Source of the DNA: an uncultured Lachnospiraceae bacterium
GTDB lineage: Bacteria > Bacillota > Clostridia > Lachnospirales > Lachnospiraceae
Assembly (NCBI GenBank): GCA_949840805.1
Contig: CATKXR010000041.1
Location: 1-44,287, forward strand
Direction: 5' to 3'
Length of the DNA stretch: 44,287 bases
Both the position numbers and the translations under genes were made by a program. Positions 17,966-26,441 of the stretch are shown in pieces. The notes beneath the pieces are model-generated. The model searched no databases and was not told the DNA's origin. It worked only from the letters and a program-made list of their open reading frames with translations. How positions within the stretch are numbered: position 1 is the first letter of the stretch; every line of letters begins with the position of its first letter.

Positions 17966-19379
17966 GGAAGAATGCGGGCTGTATTTTCGGAATCAGCCGG
18001 AGTATGGGCGGATTTTTAAAGAAATGCGGAAGAAATGGGAGAGTCTGGGGAGGACAGCCGGCAGAGTAACCCTGGCCGGGGGGACGGAGGGAGAGAAGAA
18101 AGCGCTGGAACGGTTTCTTGGCAGGGCCATGGAGCAAGGGCAGATTGCATTTTCACTTTCAGAATTTGAGAAGGCCCTTGGGGAAACCAGATATGGGGAT
18201 GTGTCGTTAAAGGAGCTTTTGGAGGAATATTTTGGGGAACCTATGGTGGGGAACCAGGAGCGGAGGCAGCAGAAAAAGACCAGGGAGACGGAGTTTTGGG
18301 ACGGACTGGAGTGTGAGACAGGGGCGGCGGAGGGGGAGAGGCAGTTAGGGGAGGAGAGACAGCCAGAGGAAGAAGCGTCTGGTGCGGAGAAGGAAGCAGA
18401 GAAAGATGTCAGAGCGGAGATCATTGGCTGGATTCATGAGATGCGGGAACAGAAAAGCCAGGGGTACATGGTTGTGATGAAAGAGTACCAGAAGTCCGAA
18501 GAATCCGCAAAAGAACGGATTCGGGAGATTGTCCGGTGCCTGGAAACGTGCCGGTCATTGTCAGGACGGGAAGGGGCAGACGGATACCGATGGAAGGGTG
18601 TCCGTCTGGCCGTTCTGGCGGCACAGGCCACAGGAAATCCCCATGCCTTAGACCGTCAGGCTGTCACAGGGAATCTTTTATCTTATGTCTTGTGCCGGCG
18701 TGACGGAAGTACATTTCCGGAAAATGCCAGACAGTGGAAAGAACTGTATGAGAAAAACGGAATATGGGTTGACGAGCTGTCCAGCACGGTGGCTGCATTT
18801 GGCATCCATCTGATGACGGCGGAGGGACTGCATCCGGCCTATGAGGGCTACTGGCTGAGGAGGGAACCGTGTATCATCTCTTTAGCTAATCTGGCTCATG
18901 TAAGAAGTGCTTTTGGAGAATCTGAGAAAATCTATATTGTGGAAAACGAGATGGTTTTCAGTGAACTGGCCGGGCAGCTTTCCGAGTATCCTGTCACTCT
19001 TTTGTGTACGTCCGGACAGCCAAGAACTGCCGCGTACAAGCTGATGGAGCTTTTGTGTGAAGGCTGTGAAGGGACTTCTTTTTGGTATGCCGGGGATATG
19101 GATCCGGAAGGGCTTGATATCGCACAGAGAATTTCCTCAAGCTTTCCCGGAAGGGTCCATATCTGGCGGATGAGCGTCAAAGATTATGAGAAAGCCTTGT
19201 CCCAGGAGCAGGTATCGGGTCGGAGGCTGGAAATGATGAAGAATCTGGTGCATCCTGTCCTGAAAAGGACGGCAGAGAAGATACGCCAGCAGAAGAAGGC
19301 AGGGTATCAGGAGATGCTGCTTGAGGAAATGGCAGAGGATATGAAGCAAAATAGGAGGGATCATGATGCCTGCGAATGA
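17955..19379 (+). CDS. jetD: Wadjet type I nuclease subunit JetD (TIGR02679/DUF2399, TOPRIM)
   Basis: Toprim-like nuclease that cuts the plasmid captured by JetABC. 474 residues, overlapping jetC by 11 bp. A C-terminal Toprim fold shows the metal-binding acids IYIVENE (Glu330) and WYAGDMDPEG (Asp381, Asp383, Glu385). The N-terminal part (1-100) is the arm domain. Residues about 100-155 form a strongly acidic, Glu-rich linker that may be disordered. The catalytic acids are present, so no inactivation is seen. Confidence 0.93.
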   Translation: MSSREECGLYFRNQPEYGRIFKEMRKKWESLGRTAGRVTLAGGTEGEKKALERFLGRAMEQGQIAFSLSEFEKALGETRYGDVSLKELLEEYFGEPMVGNQERRQQKKTRETEFWDGLECETGAAEGERQLGEERQPEEEASGAEKEAEKDVRAEIIGWIHEMREQKSQGYMVVMKEYQKSEESAKERIREIVRCLETCRSLSGREGADGYRWKGVRLAVLAAQATGNPHALDRQAVTGNLLSYVLCRRDGSTFPENARQWKELYEKNGIWVDELSSTVAAFGIHLMTAEGLHPAYEGYWLRREPCIISLANLAHVRSAFGESEKIYIVENEMVFSELAGQLSEYPVTLLCTSGQPRTAAYKLMELLCEGCEGTSFWYAGDMDPEGLDIAQRISSSFPGRVHIWRMSVKDYEKALSQEQVSGRRLEMMKNLVHPVLKRTAEKIRQQKKAGYQEMLLEEMAEDMKQNRRDHDACE

Positions 19380-19797
19380 ACAGAAATTATGGGAAGCATG
19401 GGGACAGGCAAACGGATTATATGGTTTATGGGCGGCTTCCAATCATATTAATTATTATCTGCTGTTTGTTCTGTATGCTTTGGACGGACAAAAGGAAATG
19501 ACACAGAAGAAAATCTGCATTTGTACCGGGCTGACAAAACAGACCGTCAACAGTGTGATCCGCTCTTTAAGGCAGGACGGATACATTGAGCTTGCTTCCC
19601 GTGATGGAGATCGCCGGGAAAAGCAGATTATTTTAACTGAGAAGGGAATGGTTTATTCCAGGGAACTTTTATCACCTTTGCGGAAACTGGAGCATCGGGT
19701 CTTTCAGGCTATGGGAAGTGACAAGGTGCAGCAAATGGTTGATTATATCACATTGTTTAATACGGTGTTTGAGAATGAAATGAATAAGGACATTTGA
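19363..19797 (+). CDS. MarR family transcriptional regulator
   Basis: A 144-residue winged-helix regulator. The helix-turn-helix is KKICICTGLTKQTVNSVIRSLRQDGYIEL (as consecutive elements) and the wing is SRDGDRREKQIILTEKG, the MarR DxRxxxxxLTxxG pattern. AGGAGGG precedes the tandem ATGs at 19363/19366, and the start overlaps the jetD stop by 17 bp. Together with the EamA gene it could be a separate regulator-transporter pair downstream of Wadjet. Its target may also be the dyad-rich MATE promoter 1 kb further on; both are inference. Confidence 0.9.
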   Translation: MMPANEQKLWEAWGQANGLYGLWAASNHINYYLLFVLYALDGQKEMTQKKICICTGLTKQTVNSVIRSLRQDGYIELASRDGDRREKQIILTEKGMVYSRELLSPLRKLEHRVFQAMGSDKVQQMVDYITLFNTVFENEMNKDI

Positions 19798-19806
19798 TGG
19801 GGGCGG

Positions 19807-20226
19807 ATGTATATGTGGTTTTTATTTGCAATATTGTCTGCATTGTTTGCAGCGTTAACGTCTATTCTGGCCAAAATCGGGATAGAGGGTGTTAATTCAA
19901 ATCTTGCCACGGCGATACGGACGGTTGTTGTTGTGATTATGTCATGGGGGATGGTATTTTTGACAAATGCGCAAAGCGGCATTATGGAGATTAGTAAAAA
20001 AAGCTGGATATTTCTGATTCTGTCCGGTCTGGCAACCGGAGCGTCCTGGCTCTGCTATTACAGGGCCTTGCAGATTGGGGATGCTTCTAAGGTGGTGCCT
20101 GTGGATAAGCTAAGTGTTGTGATTACCCTTTTATTGGCATTTCTTTTCCTTCATGAACAATTTACCATAAAGTCACTGATTGGGTGTGTATTGATCGGTG
20201 TGGGTACTTTGTTTATGGTACTATGA
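19807..20226 (+). CDS. EamA/DMT family transporter, single-domain
   Basis: A 139-residue membrane protein with about five hydrophobic segments, equal to one EamA repeat, so it would act as a dimer in the manner of small DMT transporters. Recognisable features are the start FAILSALFAALTSILAKIGIEGVNSNLATAIRTVVV and the end ASKVVPVDKLSVVITLLLAFLFLHE, typical of this short Firmicutes family. It begins 9 bp after marR, so the two are probably co-transcribed. Substrate unknown. Confidence 0.88.
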   Translation: MYMWFLFAILSALFAALTSILAKIGIEGVNSNLATAIRTVVVVIMSWGMVFLTNAQSGIMEISKKSWIFLILSGLATGASWLCYYRALQIGDASKVVPVDKLSVVITLLLAFLFLHEQFTIKSLIGCVLIGVGTLFMVL

Positions 20227-20282
20227 TTTTATTGGAATGCGCATACCTTGTTGTGCAGAATTTGATGCTGTTTATAGTGATT

Positions 20283-20496
20283 CCGAAAGGTCCGCCTGGT
20301 CTGTTACCCGTACCCCGGAAAACGCGCTCCCGCTCCGTGAAGAACGTAGCGGACGCTAAATTCGCCGGGAAAACCACCCCGGCTCATTAAGCGCCGACGT
20401 TCTTCGAGGGTTTCCCGGGGTACGGGTAACAGACCAGGCTATGTTATCGGCTGTTTTATGGGAGTAACGCCTTCCATTAAGCTGCGGACCCTTCGG
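20283..20496. repeat. 214-bp palindromic intergenic repeat, complete copy
   Basis: Almost the whole element is an inverted repeat. The inner arms at 20294-20318 and 20415-20439 are a perfect 25-bp match. The outer arms at 20283-20295 (CCGAAAGGTCCGC) and 20484-20496 match at 12 of 13. Between them, AGAACGTAGCGGACGC and the complement-like GCGCCGACGTTCTTCG form a third imperfect pair. A diverged half copy lies at 4271-4371. It has no ORF of note. The form suggests a MITE or a REP/BIME-like element. Confidence 0.8.
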
Positions 20497-20580
20497 AAAA
20501 ATCCTTCATTTAACAATATTGACTTATGGATAGTACTGCACGATAAGGTATATCTTTTTTACAAAATATTTATATCTGTA

Positions 20581-20621
20581 AGTGGCTGCCGTGTTATGAA
20601 GTGATGCGGCAGCCACTTTTT
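20581..20621 (+). terminator. Intrinsic terminator
   Basis: AGTGGCTGCCG (20581-20591) pairs perfectly with CGGCAGCCACT (20607-20617), and a run of five T ends at 20621. It probably ends transcripts from the eamA side and insulates the MATE promoter directly after it. Confidence 0.85.
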
Positions 20622-20633
20622 ATAATTTTTTTC

Positions 20634-20663
20634 TTGACTTTTAGTATGCATACGGACTATACT
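20634..20663 (+). promoter_or_regulatory. Promoter of the MATE gene
   Basis: TTGACT (20634-20639) and TATACT (20658-20663) have an 18-bp spacer. Repeated dyads overlap the spacer and the start region. Confidence 0.7.
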
Positions 20664-20686
20664 AGATATAGTACATGTACAGACTA
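20643..20686. promoter_or_regulatory. Tandem operator-like dyads over the MATE promoter
   Basis: AGTATGCATACGGACTA (20643-20659) is repeated as AGTACATGTACAGACTA (20670-20686), 27 bp apart. Each contains a perfect 10-bp palindrome (GTATGCATAC, GTACATGTAC). A further dyad, ACTATA-CTAGA-TATAGT, spans the region between them. The arrangement fits repression of the efflux gene by a dimeric regulator. Confidence 0.6.
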
Positions 20687-20769
20687 ATATGAAAGATTAA
20701 TATGAGAAGGGGCAGTGAGAACACCGCTTTATTTGAAGAATTTTTTTGCCGTGCAGGAGGTAAAGAAGA

Positions 20770-22083
20770 ATGAAACAGACAAGTGAAGTAAAGAATTTTT
20801 TTAAGTATGTAATTCCGTCCGTATTATCCTTTGCCTTATCGGGGATTTATACGATTGTCGACGGTTTTTTTGTGGGAAACAGTATTGGCGATCTGGGGCT
20901 TTCCGCGGTGAATATCGCCTATCCAATCGTAGCTGTGATTCAGGCGCTGGGTACGGGGATTGGTATGGGCGGGGCGATTTATTATTCCATTAATAAAGCA
21001 GAAAAGAAGGAGCAGAAAGCGAAAGAATTTACGGCGGGCGCATTATGGATGCTGATGCTTTCCGGTGTGCTTCTTACAATCCTGATTTTCTTTTGGAAGG
21101 GTTATTTTCTGAAACTTTTAGGAGCAAGGGGGCGGATGCTTGATTTAGGGGAAGAATATATTGGTGTGATTGCGTTGGGGGCGGCCCTGCAGGTGATCGG
21201 TACAGGGCTGGTCCCGTTTATCCGCAATCACGGAGGTTCTTTCTATGCCATGGTTTCCATGATTGCGGGATTTGTCACCAATATGATTCTGGATTATGTG
21301 TTTGTATGGGTTCTGGAACAGGGGGTTGCAGGAGCGGCCTGGGCTACGGTGATCGGACAAGGAGTTACCATGCTCATTGCTCTGATATATTTACTGCGAA
21401 AGAAGCAGTTTACTTTGGTAATTTCTTTTTCAAAAATGGGAAAGGTGGCGGCAGCCGTCATGAAAATCGGGATTGCTCCTTTTGGCCTTGCCATGTCTCC
21501 CAATATTTCTCTGATTATTATCAACCGTTTTTCTGTTTCTTATGGCGGGGAGCCGGCAATCGCGGTCTATGCCTGTATAGCCTATGTGATCTGTATCATT
21601 TACCTGATTCTGCAGGGGGTGGGAGACGGATGCCAGCCTTTGCTCAGTCAGTGTTATGGTGCAAAGAATTGGGAGCAGTTGAAATGGGTTCGAAAGCTGG
21701 CCTATGGATTTGCGTTTGTTTTATCGGTTGCGGGCTGTGCCATGATGTATTTCGCAAGGGGAAGGCTGGGGATACTATTTGGCGCATCTGATGAAGTGAA
21801 TCTGGAGATTGCCAGGATTATGCCGATTTTTCTGGTATCGGTTCCTTTTGTCGCGATACTCCGCATTACAACGGCAAGCTTCTATGCAACAGAAAAGAGT
21901 GTCTATTCTTATGTCCTGACATTTATTGAGCCGTTGTTTATGCTGGCGTTTATGTTGATTTTGCCGCCTTTGCTCGGCGGGCAGGTGATGATCTGGTGGA
22001 GTACCGTGTGGGCCAGGATTTTGTCGGCTGTGTTGGCACTGATGTTGAAGCAGCGTGCGGATGGGCGGGAGATGTCTGTCTGA
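20770..22083 (+). CDS. MATE family multidrug/toxin efflux transporter
   Basis: A 437-residue, roughly twelve-helix cation-coupled exporter. The opening FFKYVIPSVLSFALSGIYTIVDGFFVGNSIGDLGLSAVNIAYPI is typical of the MATE family, and the second half repeats the pattern around PFGLAMSPNISLIIINRFSVSYGG. GVGDGCQPLLSQCYGA is the family GxxxGxxPLxSxxxGA signature. AGGAGGT lies upstream of the ATG. The dyads in its promoter suggest induction by a ligand. The substrate cannot be read from sequence. Confidence 0.94.
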   Translation: MKQTSEVKNFFKYVIPSVLSFALSGIYTIVDGFFVGNSIGDLGLSAVNIAYPIVAVIQALGTGIGMGGAIYYSINKAEKKEQKAKEFTAGALWMLMLSGVLLTILIFFWKGYFLKLLGARGRMLDLGEEYIGVIALGAALQVIGTGLVPFIRNHGGSFYAMVSMIAGFVTNMILDYVFVWVLEQGVAGAAWATVIGQGVTMLIALIYLLRKKQFTLVISFSKMGKVAAAVMKIGIAPFGLAMSPNISLIIINRFSVSYGGEPAIAVYACIAYVICIIYLILQGVGDGCQPLLSQCYGAKNWEQLKWVRKLAYGFAFVLSVAGCAMMYFARGRLGILFGASDEVNLEIARIMPIFLVSVPFVAILRITTASFYATEKSVYSYVLTFIEPLFMLAFMLILPPLLGGQVMIWWSTVWARILSAVLALMLKQRADGREMSV

Positions 22084-22139
22084 CAAGCACTTCCTTTGTT
22101 CTTCATGGCTTTTTATGATAGAGCAGGATTTGTACGGCA

Positions 22140-22168
22140 TTGAATTTTAAAGTGTTTCATGATAAAAT
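22140..22168 (+). promoter_or_regulatory. Promoter upstream of the DUF445 gene
   Basis: TTGAAT (22140-22145) and TAAAAT (22163-22168) are 17 bp apart. The leader to the ATG at 22353 is about 180 nt and shows no recognised riboswitch. Confidence 0.5.
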
Positions 22169-22352
22169 AAAACAATAGAAATACGCGGATATAAATGAGA
22201 CGGTAATGAGAATTTTACAAAAATTCACAGGGCGGGCCGTTTGCATGCGGCAGGACGGAGGATGTGGAAAATATCTGAGGGGAAAGAGGAAACCAGTTCA
22301 CGGGGAAAACGCACAGAGGAAATCGAAAGGGACGAAGAGGAGATAAAACAGT

Positions 22353-23246
22353 ATGATCAGATTTCTGTTGGCGCCGATTATAGGCGGAATCATTGGATAT
22401 ATTACAAACGAGCTTGCAATCAAGATGCTTTTTCGCCCGAGAAGGGCTTTTTATGTTGGAAGCTGGCATGTGCCGTTTACTCCAGGCCTGATTCATCAGC
22501 AGAAGGACAGGATCGCCGCTTCCATCGGCCGGGTGATCAGTTCCCAGCTTTTAAATTCGGAGACGCTTAGGGAAACGCTTTTGTCAGAGAAGGCTTTGGA
22601 GCTGATGAGAGGAAAGATCCGTGAGACGATCGATCAGTGCGGGAAGGATACAAGGACTGTGGGCGATATTCTGGAAAGCTGTGCGGGAGCGGAGCGTCTG
22701 GAGGATTACCGGCAGGCCATTCAGGAGCGCGGAACACAATTTTTGATGGAGAGGATCAGCCGGGCCGGGATTGGGGCAAGGATTGTTCAGACGGCAATGG
22801 ATGGGTTAAAGGACAAGCTGCAGACCGGAATGTTCGCCATGTTTTTGGACGATTCCATATTAAAAGGGGCGCAGGGGGCTATTGGAAAGGTAGTGGATGA
22901 CATGATCTGCGAGAACGCTCCCGCCATGATCCGGAATGAGCTTGAGAAATTGGGGGATGATGTCTTGTCTATGCCTTTATGTGACGTTTATGAATTACAG
23001 AAGGCACATGTTCCGGAACTGGCGGAAGGGGCTACGGGAATATATAAGGCAGCCCTGGAACATAATCTGGATAAAATTCTCGAGGTGGTGAATATTGAGG
23101 GCATTGTGGCGGAAAGGGTCAGTTCTTTTGACGCCATGGAACTTGAGAACATGATTTTCGGAATCATGAAAAAGGAGCTGAACGCTATCGTGTATCTGGG
23201 GGCGTTGCTGGGATTTCTGATGGGATTTATCAACCTCCTTTTTTAA
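22353..23246 (+). CDS. DUF445 family membrane protein
   Basis: A 297-residue protein of the DUF445 (YheB-like) family; function unknown. The diagnostic N-terminus LAPIIGGIIGYITNELAIKMLFRPRRAFYVGSWHVPFTPGLI (read in pieces) holds the family's G-G-xxGxxTNxLAIxMLFxP motif. A single membrane helix lies at each end (1-18 and about 275-297), with a long charged helical region between them in which IGRVISSQLL and DKLQTG recur. It lies just upstream of pyrH but has its own promoter. Confidence 0.88.
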   Translation: MIRFLLAPIIGGIIGYITNELAIKMLFRPRRAFYVGSWHVPFTPGLIHQQKDRIAASIGRVISSQLLNSETLRETLLSEKALELMRGKIRETIDQCGKDTRTVGDILESCAGAERLEDYRQAIQERGTQFLMERISRAGIGARIVQTAMDGLKDKLQTGMFAMFLDDSILKGAQGAIGKVVDDMICENAPAMIRNELEKLGDDVLSMPLCDVYELQKAHVPELAEGATGIYKAALEHNLDKILEVVNIEGIVAERVSSFDAMELENMIFGIMKKELNAIVYLGALLGFLMGFINLLF

Positions 23247-23301
23247 ACAGAACCGCTTTTGGGATTTTCCCTGATATCTACTTTTCAAATTTCTTCGAAT
23301 G

Positions 23302-23310
23302 TGATATGAT
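23302..23310 (+). promoter_or_regulatory. Extended -10 promoter element for pyrH
   Basis: TGATATGAT contains an extended TGn followed by TATGAT, 38 bp before the pyrH ATG. The -35 is weak (TTTTCA at 23282-23287). Confidence 0.45.
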
Positions 23311-23348
23311 GATAACCACAGAGCGAAACACGACAGGAGAAATTATAT

Positions 23349-24053
23349 ATGAATAAAAGACGTGTGTTTTTGAAGCTGAGCGGAGAGGCGCTGGCAGGGC
23401 CGAAGAAGACAGGCTTTGATGAGGATACGGTGAAAGAGGTAGCCAGGCAGGTAAAGCTTTCGGTGGATGCGGGAGTCCAGGTGGGTATTGTCATCGGCGG
23501 AGGGAATTTCTGGCGGGGGCGTACCAGCGATGCAATAGACCGGACAAAGGCAGACCAGATCGGGATGCTGGCTACCGTCATGAACTGTATTTATGTGTCA
23601 GAGATCTTCCGGAATGCAGGCATGATGACCCAGATTTTGACACCTTTTGAGTGCGGCACCATGACCAAGCCGTTTTCCAAGGATCGGGCTAACAAGTATT
23701 TTGAGAAGGGGATGGTGGTGTTTTTTGCAGGGGGAACAGGGCATCCGTATTTTTCTACGGACACAGGCATTACTTTAAGGGCGGTGGAGATGGATGCAGA
23801 CTGTATCCTGCTGGCAAAGTCTATTGACGGAGTGTATGACAGCGACCCGGCGGCGAATCCGGACGCGAAGCGTTATGACAGGATCTCCATCCAGGAGGTC
23901 ATTGACAAAAAACTGGCGGTGGTAGACCTGACGGCTTCCATTATGTGTCTGGAACACAAAATGCCGATGGCAGTATTTGATCTGAACGAGAAGGACAGCA
24001 TTGCCAATGCAATGCAGGGAAAAATAAACGGTACGATCGTGACCGTTGAATAA
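23349..24053 (+). CDS. pyrH: UMP kinase
   Basis: Phosphorylates UMP to UDP with ATP, for pyrimidine nucleotide supply. 234 residues of the amino-acid-kinase fold: N-terminal RVFLKLSGEAL, the glycine-rich VGIVIGGGNFWRGR, DQIGMLATVMNC for UMP binding, and ATP-site KSIDGVYDSDPAANPDAKRYD. AGGAGAA lies upstream. The next gene, frr, follows after 12 bp as in most Firmicutes; rpsB and tsf, often upstream, are absent here. Confidence 0.97.
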   Translation: MNKRRVFLKLSGEALAGPKKTGFDEDTVKEVARQVKLSVDAGVQVGIVIGGGNFWRGRTSDAIDRTKADQIGMLATVMNCIYVSEIFRNAGMMTQILTPFECGTMTKPFSKDRANKYFEKGMVVFFAGGTGHPYFSTDTGITLRAVEMDADCILLAKSIDGVYDSDPAANPDAKRYDRISIQEVIDKKLAVVDLTASIMCLEHKMPMAVFDLNEKDSIANAMQGKINGTIVTVE

Positions 24054-24065
24054 CAGGAGGGGAAT

Positions 24066-24620
24066 ATGCAGGAACAGTTAAAAGTGTATGAGGACAAAAT
24101 GAACAAATCCCTGGAGGTGCTTTTAAGCGATTACTCTACCATCCGTGCCGGACGTGCCAACCCGCATGTGCTGGACAAGATTAAGGTGGATTATTACGGG
24201 ACGCCTACGCCGATTCAGCAGGTAGGCAACATCAATATCCCGGAGGCCCGCATGATTGTGATCCAGCCCTGGGAGAAGAGCCTTTTAAAGGCCATTGAGA
24301 AGGCGATTAACATGTCGGATCTGGGGATCCATCCTACCAATGACGGCAATGTGATCCGTCTGGTATTCCCGGAGCTGACAGAGGAGCGGAGAAAGGAACT
24401 GGCCAAGGATGTGAAGAAGAGGGGCGAGAATACCAAGGTAGCGGTCCGCAACATCCGGCGGGATGCCAATGAAACTTTTAAAAAGATGGAAAAGACAGGA
24501 GAAATGTCGGAAGACGATCTGAAGCTCGCCACGGAGAAGATTCAGAAGATCACGGATAAGATGATCGAGAAGATCGATGGGGCTGTGGAGAATAAGACCA
24601 AGGAGATTATGACCGTATAG
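24066..24620 (+). CDS. frr: Ribosome recycling factor
   Basis: Splits the post-termination ribosome together with EF-G. 184 residues, the standard size. Hallmarks are LSTIRAGRANPHVLDKIKVDYYG in the N-terminal helix and hinge (in the form DYSTIRAGRANP), INIPEARMIVIQPWEKS in the beta domain, and VKKRGENTKVAVRNIRRDANE near the C-terminus. AGGAGGGG precedes the ATG. A weak hairpin (GGACAGG/CCTGTCC near 24677-24698) lies downstream and may reduce read-through into uppS. Confidence 0.97.
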   Translation: MQEQLKVYEDKMNKSLEVLLSDYSTIRAGRANPHVLDKIKVDYYGTPTPIQQVGNINIPEARMIVIQPWEKSLLKAIEKAINMSDLGIHPTNDGNVIRLVFPELTEERRKELAKDVKKRGENTKVAVRNIRRDANETFKKMEKTGEMSEDDLKLATEKIQKITDKMIEKIDGAVENKTKEIMTV

Positions 24621-24760
24621 AAGGCGGCCGAACCATTGAAGTTTTTGGATTGCGGTAAAAATAGGAGACAAGAGGGGGACAGGGGTATTTTCCTGTCCTA
24701 CTCTTTTGAATAGGGAAATGTAAGCGGATTATGGCGGGAAAAGCCGCAGGGAGGTGCAGG

Positions 24761-25483
24761 ATGGAACAGAATTTGGAGGGAATGGTGATCCCAAGGCATG
24801 TGGCTCTGATTCTGGACGGCAACGGCAGATGGGCGAAAAAGAGGGGGCTTCCCCGTACCATGGGACACAAGGAAGGCTGTGTGACGGTAGAGAAGACCGT
24901 GGAGATTGCGGCGCGGATGGGGATCGAGTACCTGACGGTGTATGGATTTTCCACAGAGAACTGGAAGCGTTCTTCCGAAGAGGTGGGGGCGCTGATGCAG
25001 TTGTTCCGTTACTACATGGTCCGCCTTTTAAAAATTGCCTCTGCCAATAACGTGCGGGTAAAGATGATCGGGGACCGGAACCGTTTTGATAAAGATATTA
25101 TCGAGGGGATCAACCGTCTGGAAAGGGAGACAAAAGACAATACGGGGCTGACGTTTGTGATTGCGGTGAATTACGGCGGACGGGACGAGATCACCCGGGC
25201 AGTGAGGCGGATGGCACAGGATTGCGCGTCTGGAATCCTTAAGGCGGACGCGATTACGGAAGAGACGGTCAGTTCCTATCTGGATACGGCACAAATGCCG
25301 GACCCGGATCTTTTGATCCGTACCAGCGGGGAGATCCGGCTGTCTAATTATCTTCTGTGGCAGCTTGCCTATACGGAGATTTTTGTGACGGATTGTTTGT
25401 GGCCGGATTTTAATAAGGAGGAATTGGAAAAGGCAATTCTTGCGTATAATAAACGGGAGCGGAGATTTGGCGGGGTGAAGTAG
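24761..25483 (+). CDS. uppS: Isoprenyl transferase (undecaprenyl diphosphate synthase)
   Basis: Adds IPP units in cis to FPP to make the C55 carrier for peptidoglycan. I start at ATG 24761, with GGGAGGTGCAGG directly upstream, giving 241 residues; ATG 24731 is open but has no site. The catalytic Asp19 lies in ALILDGNGRWAKKRGL, and the C-terminal signature RTSGEIRLSNYLLWQLAYTE is complete. Neighbouring cdsA, dxr and ispG place it in the lipid/isoprenoid block. Confidence 0.95.
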   Translation: MEQNLEGMVIPRHVALILDGNGRWAKKRGLPRTMGHKEGCVTVEKTVEIAARMGIEYLTVYGFSTENWKRSSEEVGALMQLFRYYMVRLLKIASANNVRVKMIGDRNRFDKDIIEGINRLERETKDNTGLTFVIAVNYGGRDEITRAVRRMAQDCASGILKADAITEETVSSYLDTAQMPDPDLLIRTSGEIRLSNYLLWQLAYTEIFVTDCLWPDFNKEELEKAILAYNKRERRFGGVK

Positions 25484-25569
25484 GGGAGATTATTGTCCTG
25501 GTTGTCAGTTCTGTCTGTTTGGGCGAATGCGGAAGGGGATGGCCCGGACAGAAAAAGGAGGGGTCTGGA

Positions 25570-26370
25570 ATGTTTGGAAAACGTCTGGTTAGCGGTATTA
25601 TTTTAGTGATTCTTGCCATTGTGATCGTAGGGAAAGGCGGAGTGCTTCTCTATGTGACGGCCGGGATGATCTCACTGATAGGATTGTTTGAGCTGTACCG
25701 GGTGATGAAGATTGAGAAAAATCCTCTGGGAGCGGTGGGGTATCTGACGGCGGCGGCATATTACGGCCTGGTCTGGTATGAAGGGCAGCAGTATGTGATA
25801 CTGATGGCGATCGCGGCGCTGATGGTGTTAATGGGAATCTATGTGTTTACCTTTCCCAAATACAGGACAGAGGAAGTAACCGTGGCGTTTTTCGGCGTGT
25901 TTTATGCGGCAGTGATGCTCTCCTATCTCTATCAGGTCCGTGCCATGGCAGACGGGATCTATCTGGTGTGGCTGATCTTTTTCAGCTCCTGGGGGTGTGA
26001 TACCTGTGCCTATTGTGTGGGAATGCTTATAGGCAGGCATAAGCTGGTGCCGGTTTTGAGCCCGAAAAAAACCATAGAAGGGGCAGTAGGAGGAGTGGCG
26101 GGAGCGGCCCTTTTGGGTTATCTTTTTGCCTGTGTATACGGAGGCAGGATGCTGGAGGTAGGAAATCCCCGGGTGGCCTGCGCAATTGCCTGCGCCATAG
26201 CGGCGGTCATTTCCCAGGTGGGCGATCTGGCGGCTTCGGCCATAAAAAGGAATCATGACATCAAGGATTATGGCCATCTGATTCCGGGACACGGGGGAAT
26301 TTTGGACCGGTTTGACAGTATGTTGTTTACGGCGCCGGCCATTTACTTTGCGGTGACGTTTTTAAGGTGA
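25570..26370 (+). CDS. cdsA: Phosphatidate cytidylyltransferase
   Basis: Makes CDP-diacylglycerol from phosphatidate and CTP in the cytoplasmic membrane. The start is ATG 25570 after AGGAGGGG (266 residues). There are about seven to eight membrane segments. The C-terminal CdsA signature is intact: SAIKRNHDIKDYGHLIPGHG followed by GILDRFDSM, with the metal-binding Asp residues. It precedes dxr closely. Confidence 0.95.
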   Translation: MFGKRLVSGIILVILAIVIVGKGGVLLYVTAGMISLIGLFELYRVMKIEKNPLGAVGYLTAAAYYGLVWYEGQQYVILMAIAALMVLMGIYVFTFPKYRTEEVTVAFFGVFYAAVMLSYLYQVRAMADGIYLVWLIFFSSWGCDTCAYCVGMLIGRHKLVPVLSPKKTIEGAVGGVAGAALLGYLFACVYGGRMLEVGNPRVACAIACAIAAVISQVGDLAASAIKRNHDIKDYGHLIPGHGGILDRFDSMLFTAPAIYFAVTFLR

Positions 26371-26441
26371 GAAAACACATTCATTTGGCAAGTGAATATG
26401 CCCGTGAGTATGGCAGGCCTGTGTCAGGGAGGAGAATACTT

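Noticed and set aside
24621..24760. Earlier start of uppS at ATG 24731
   Set aside because: It has no ribosome-binding site, whereas GGGAGGTGCAGG directly precedes ATG 24761 and the family N-terminus fits the later start.
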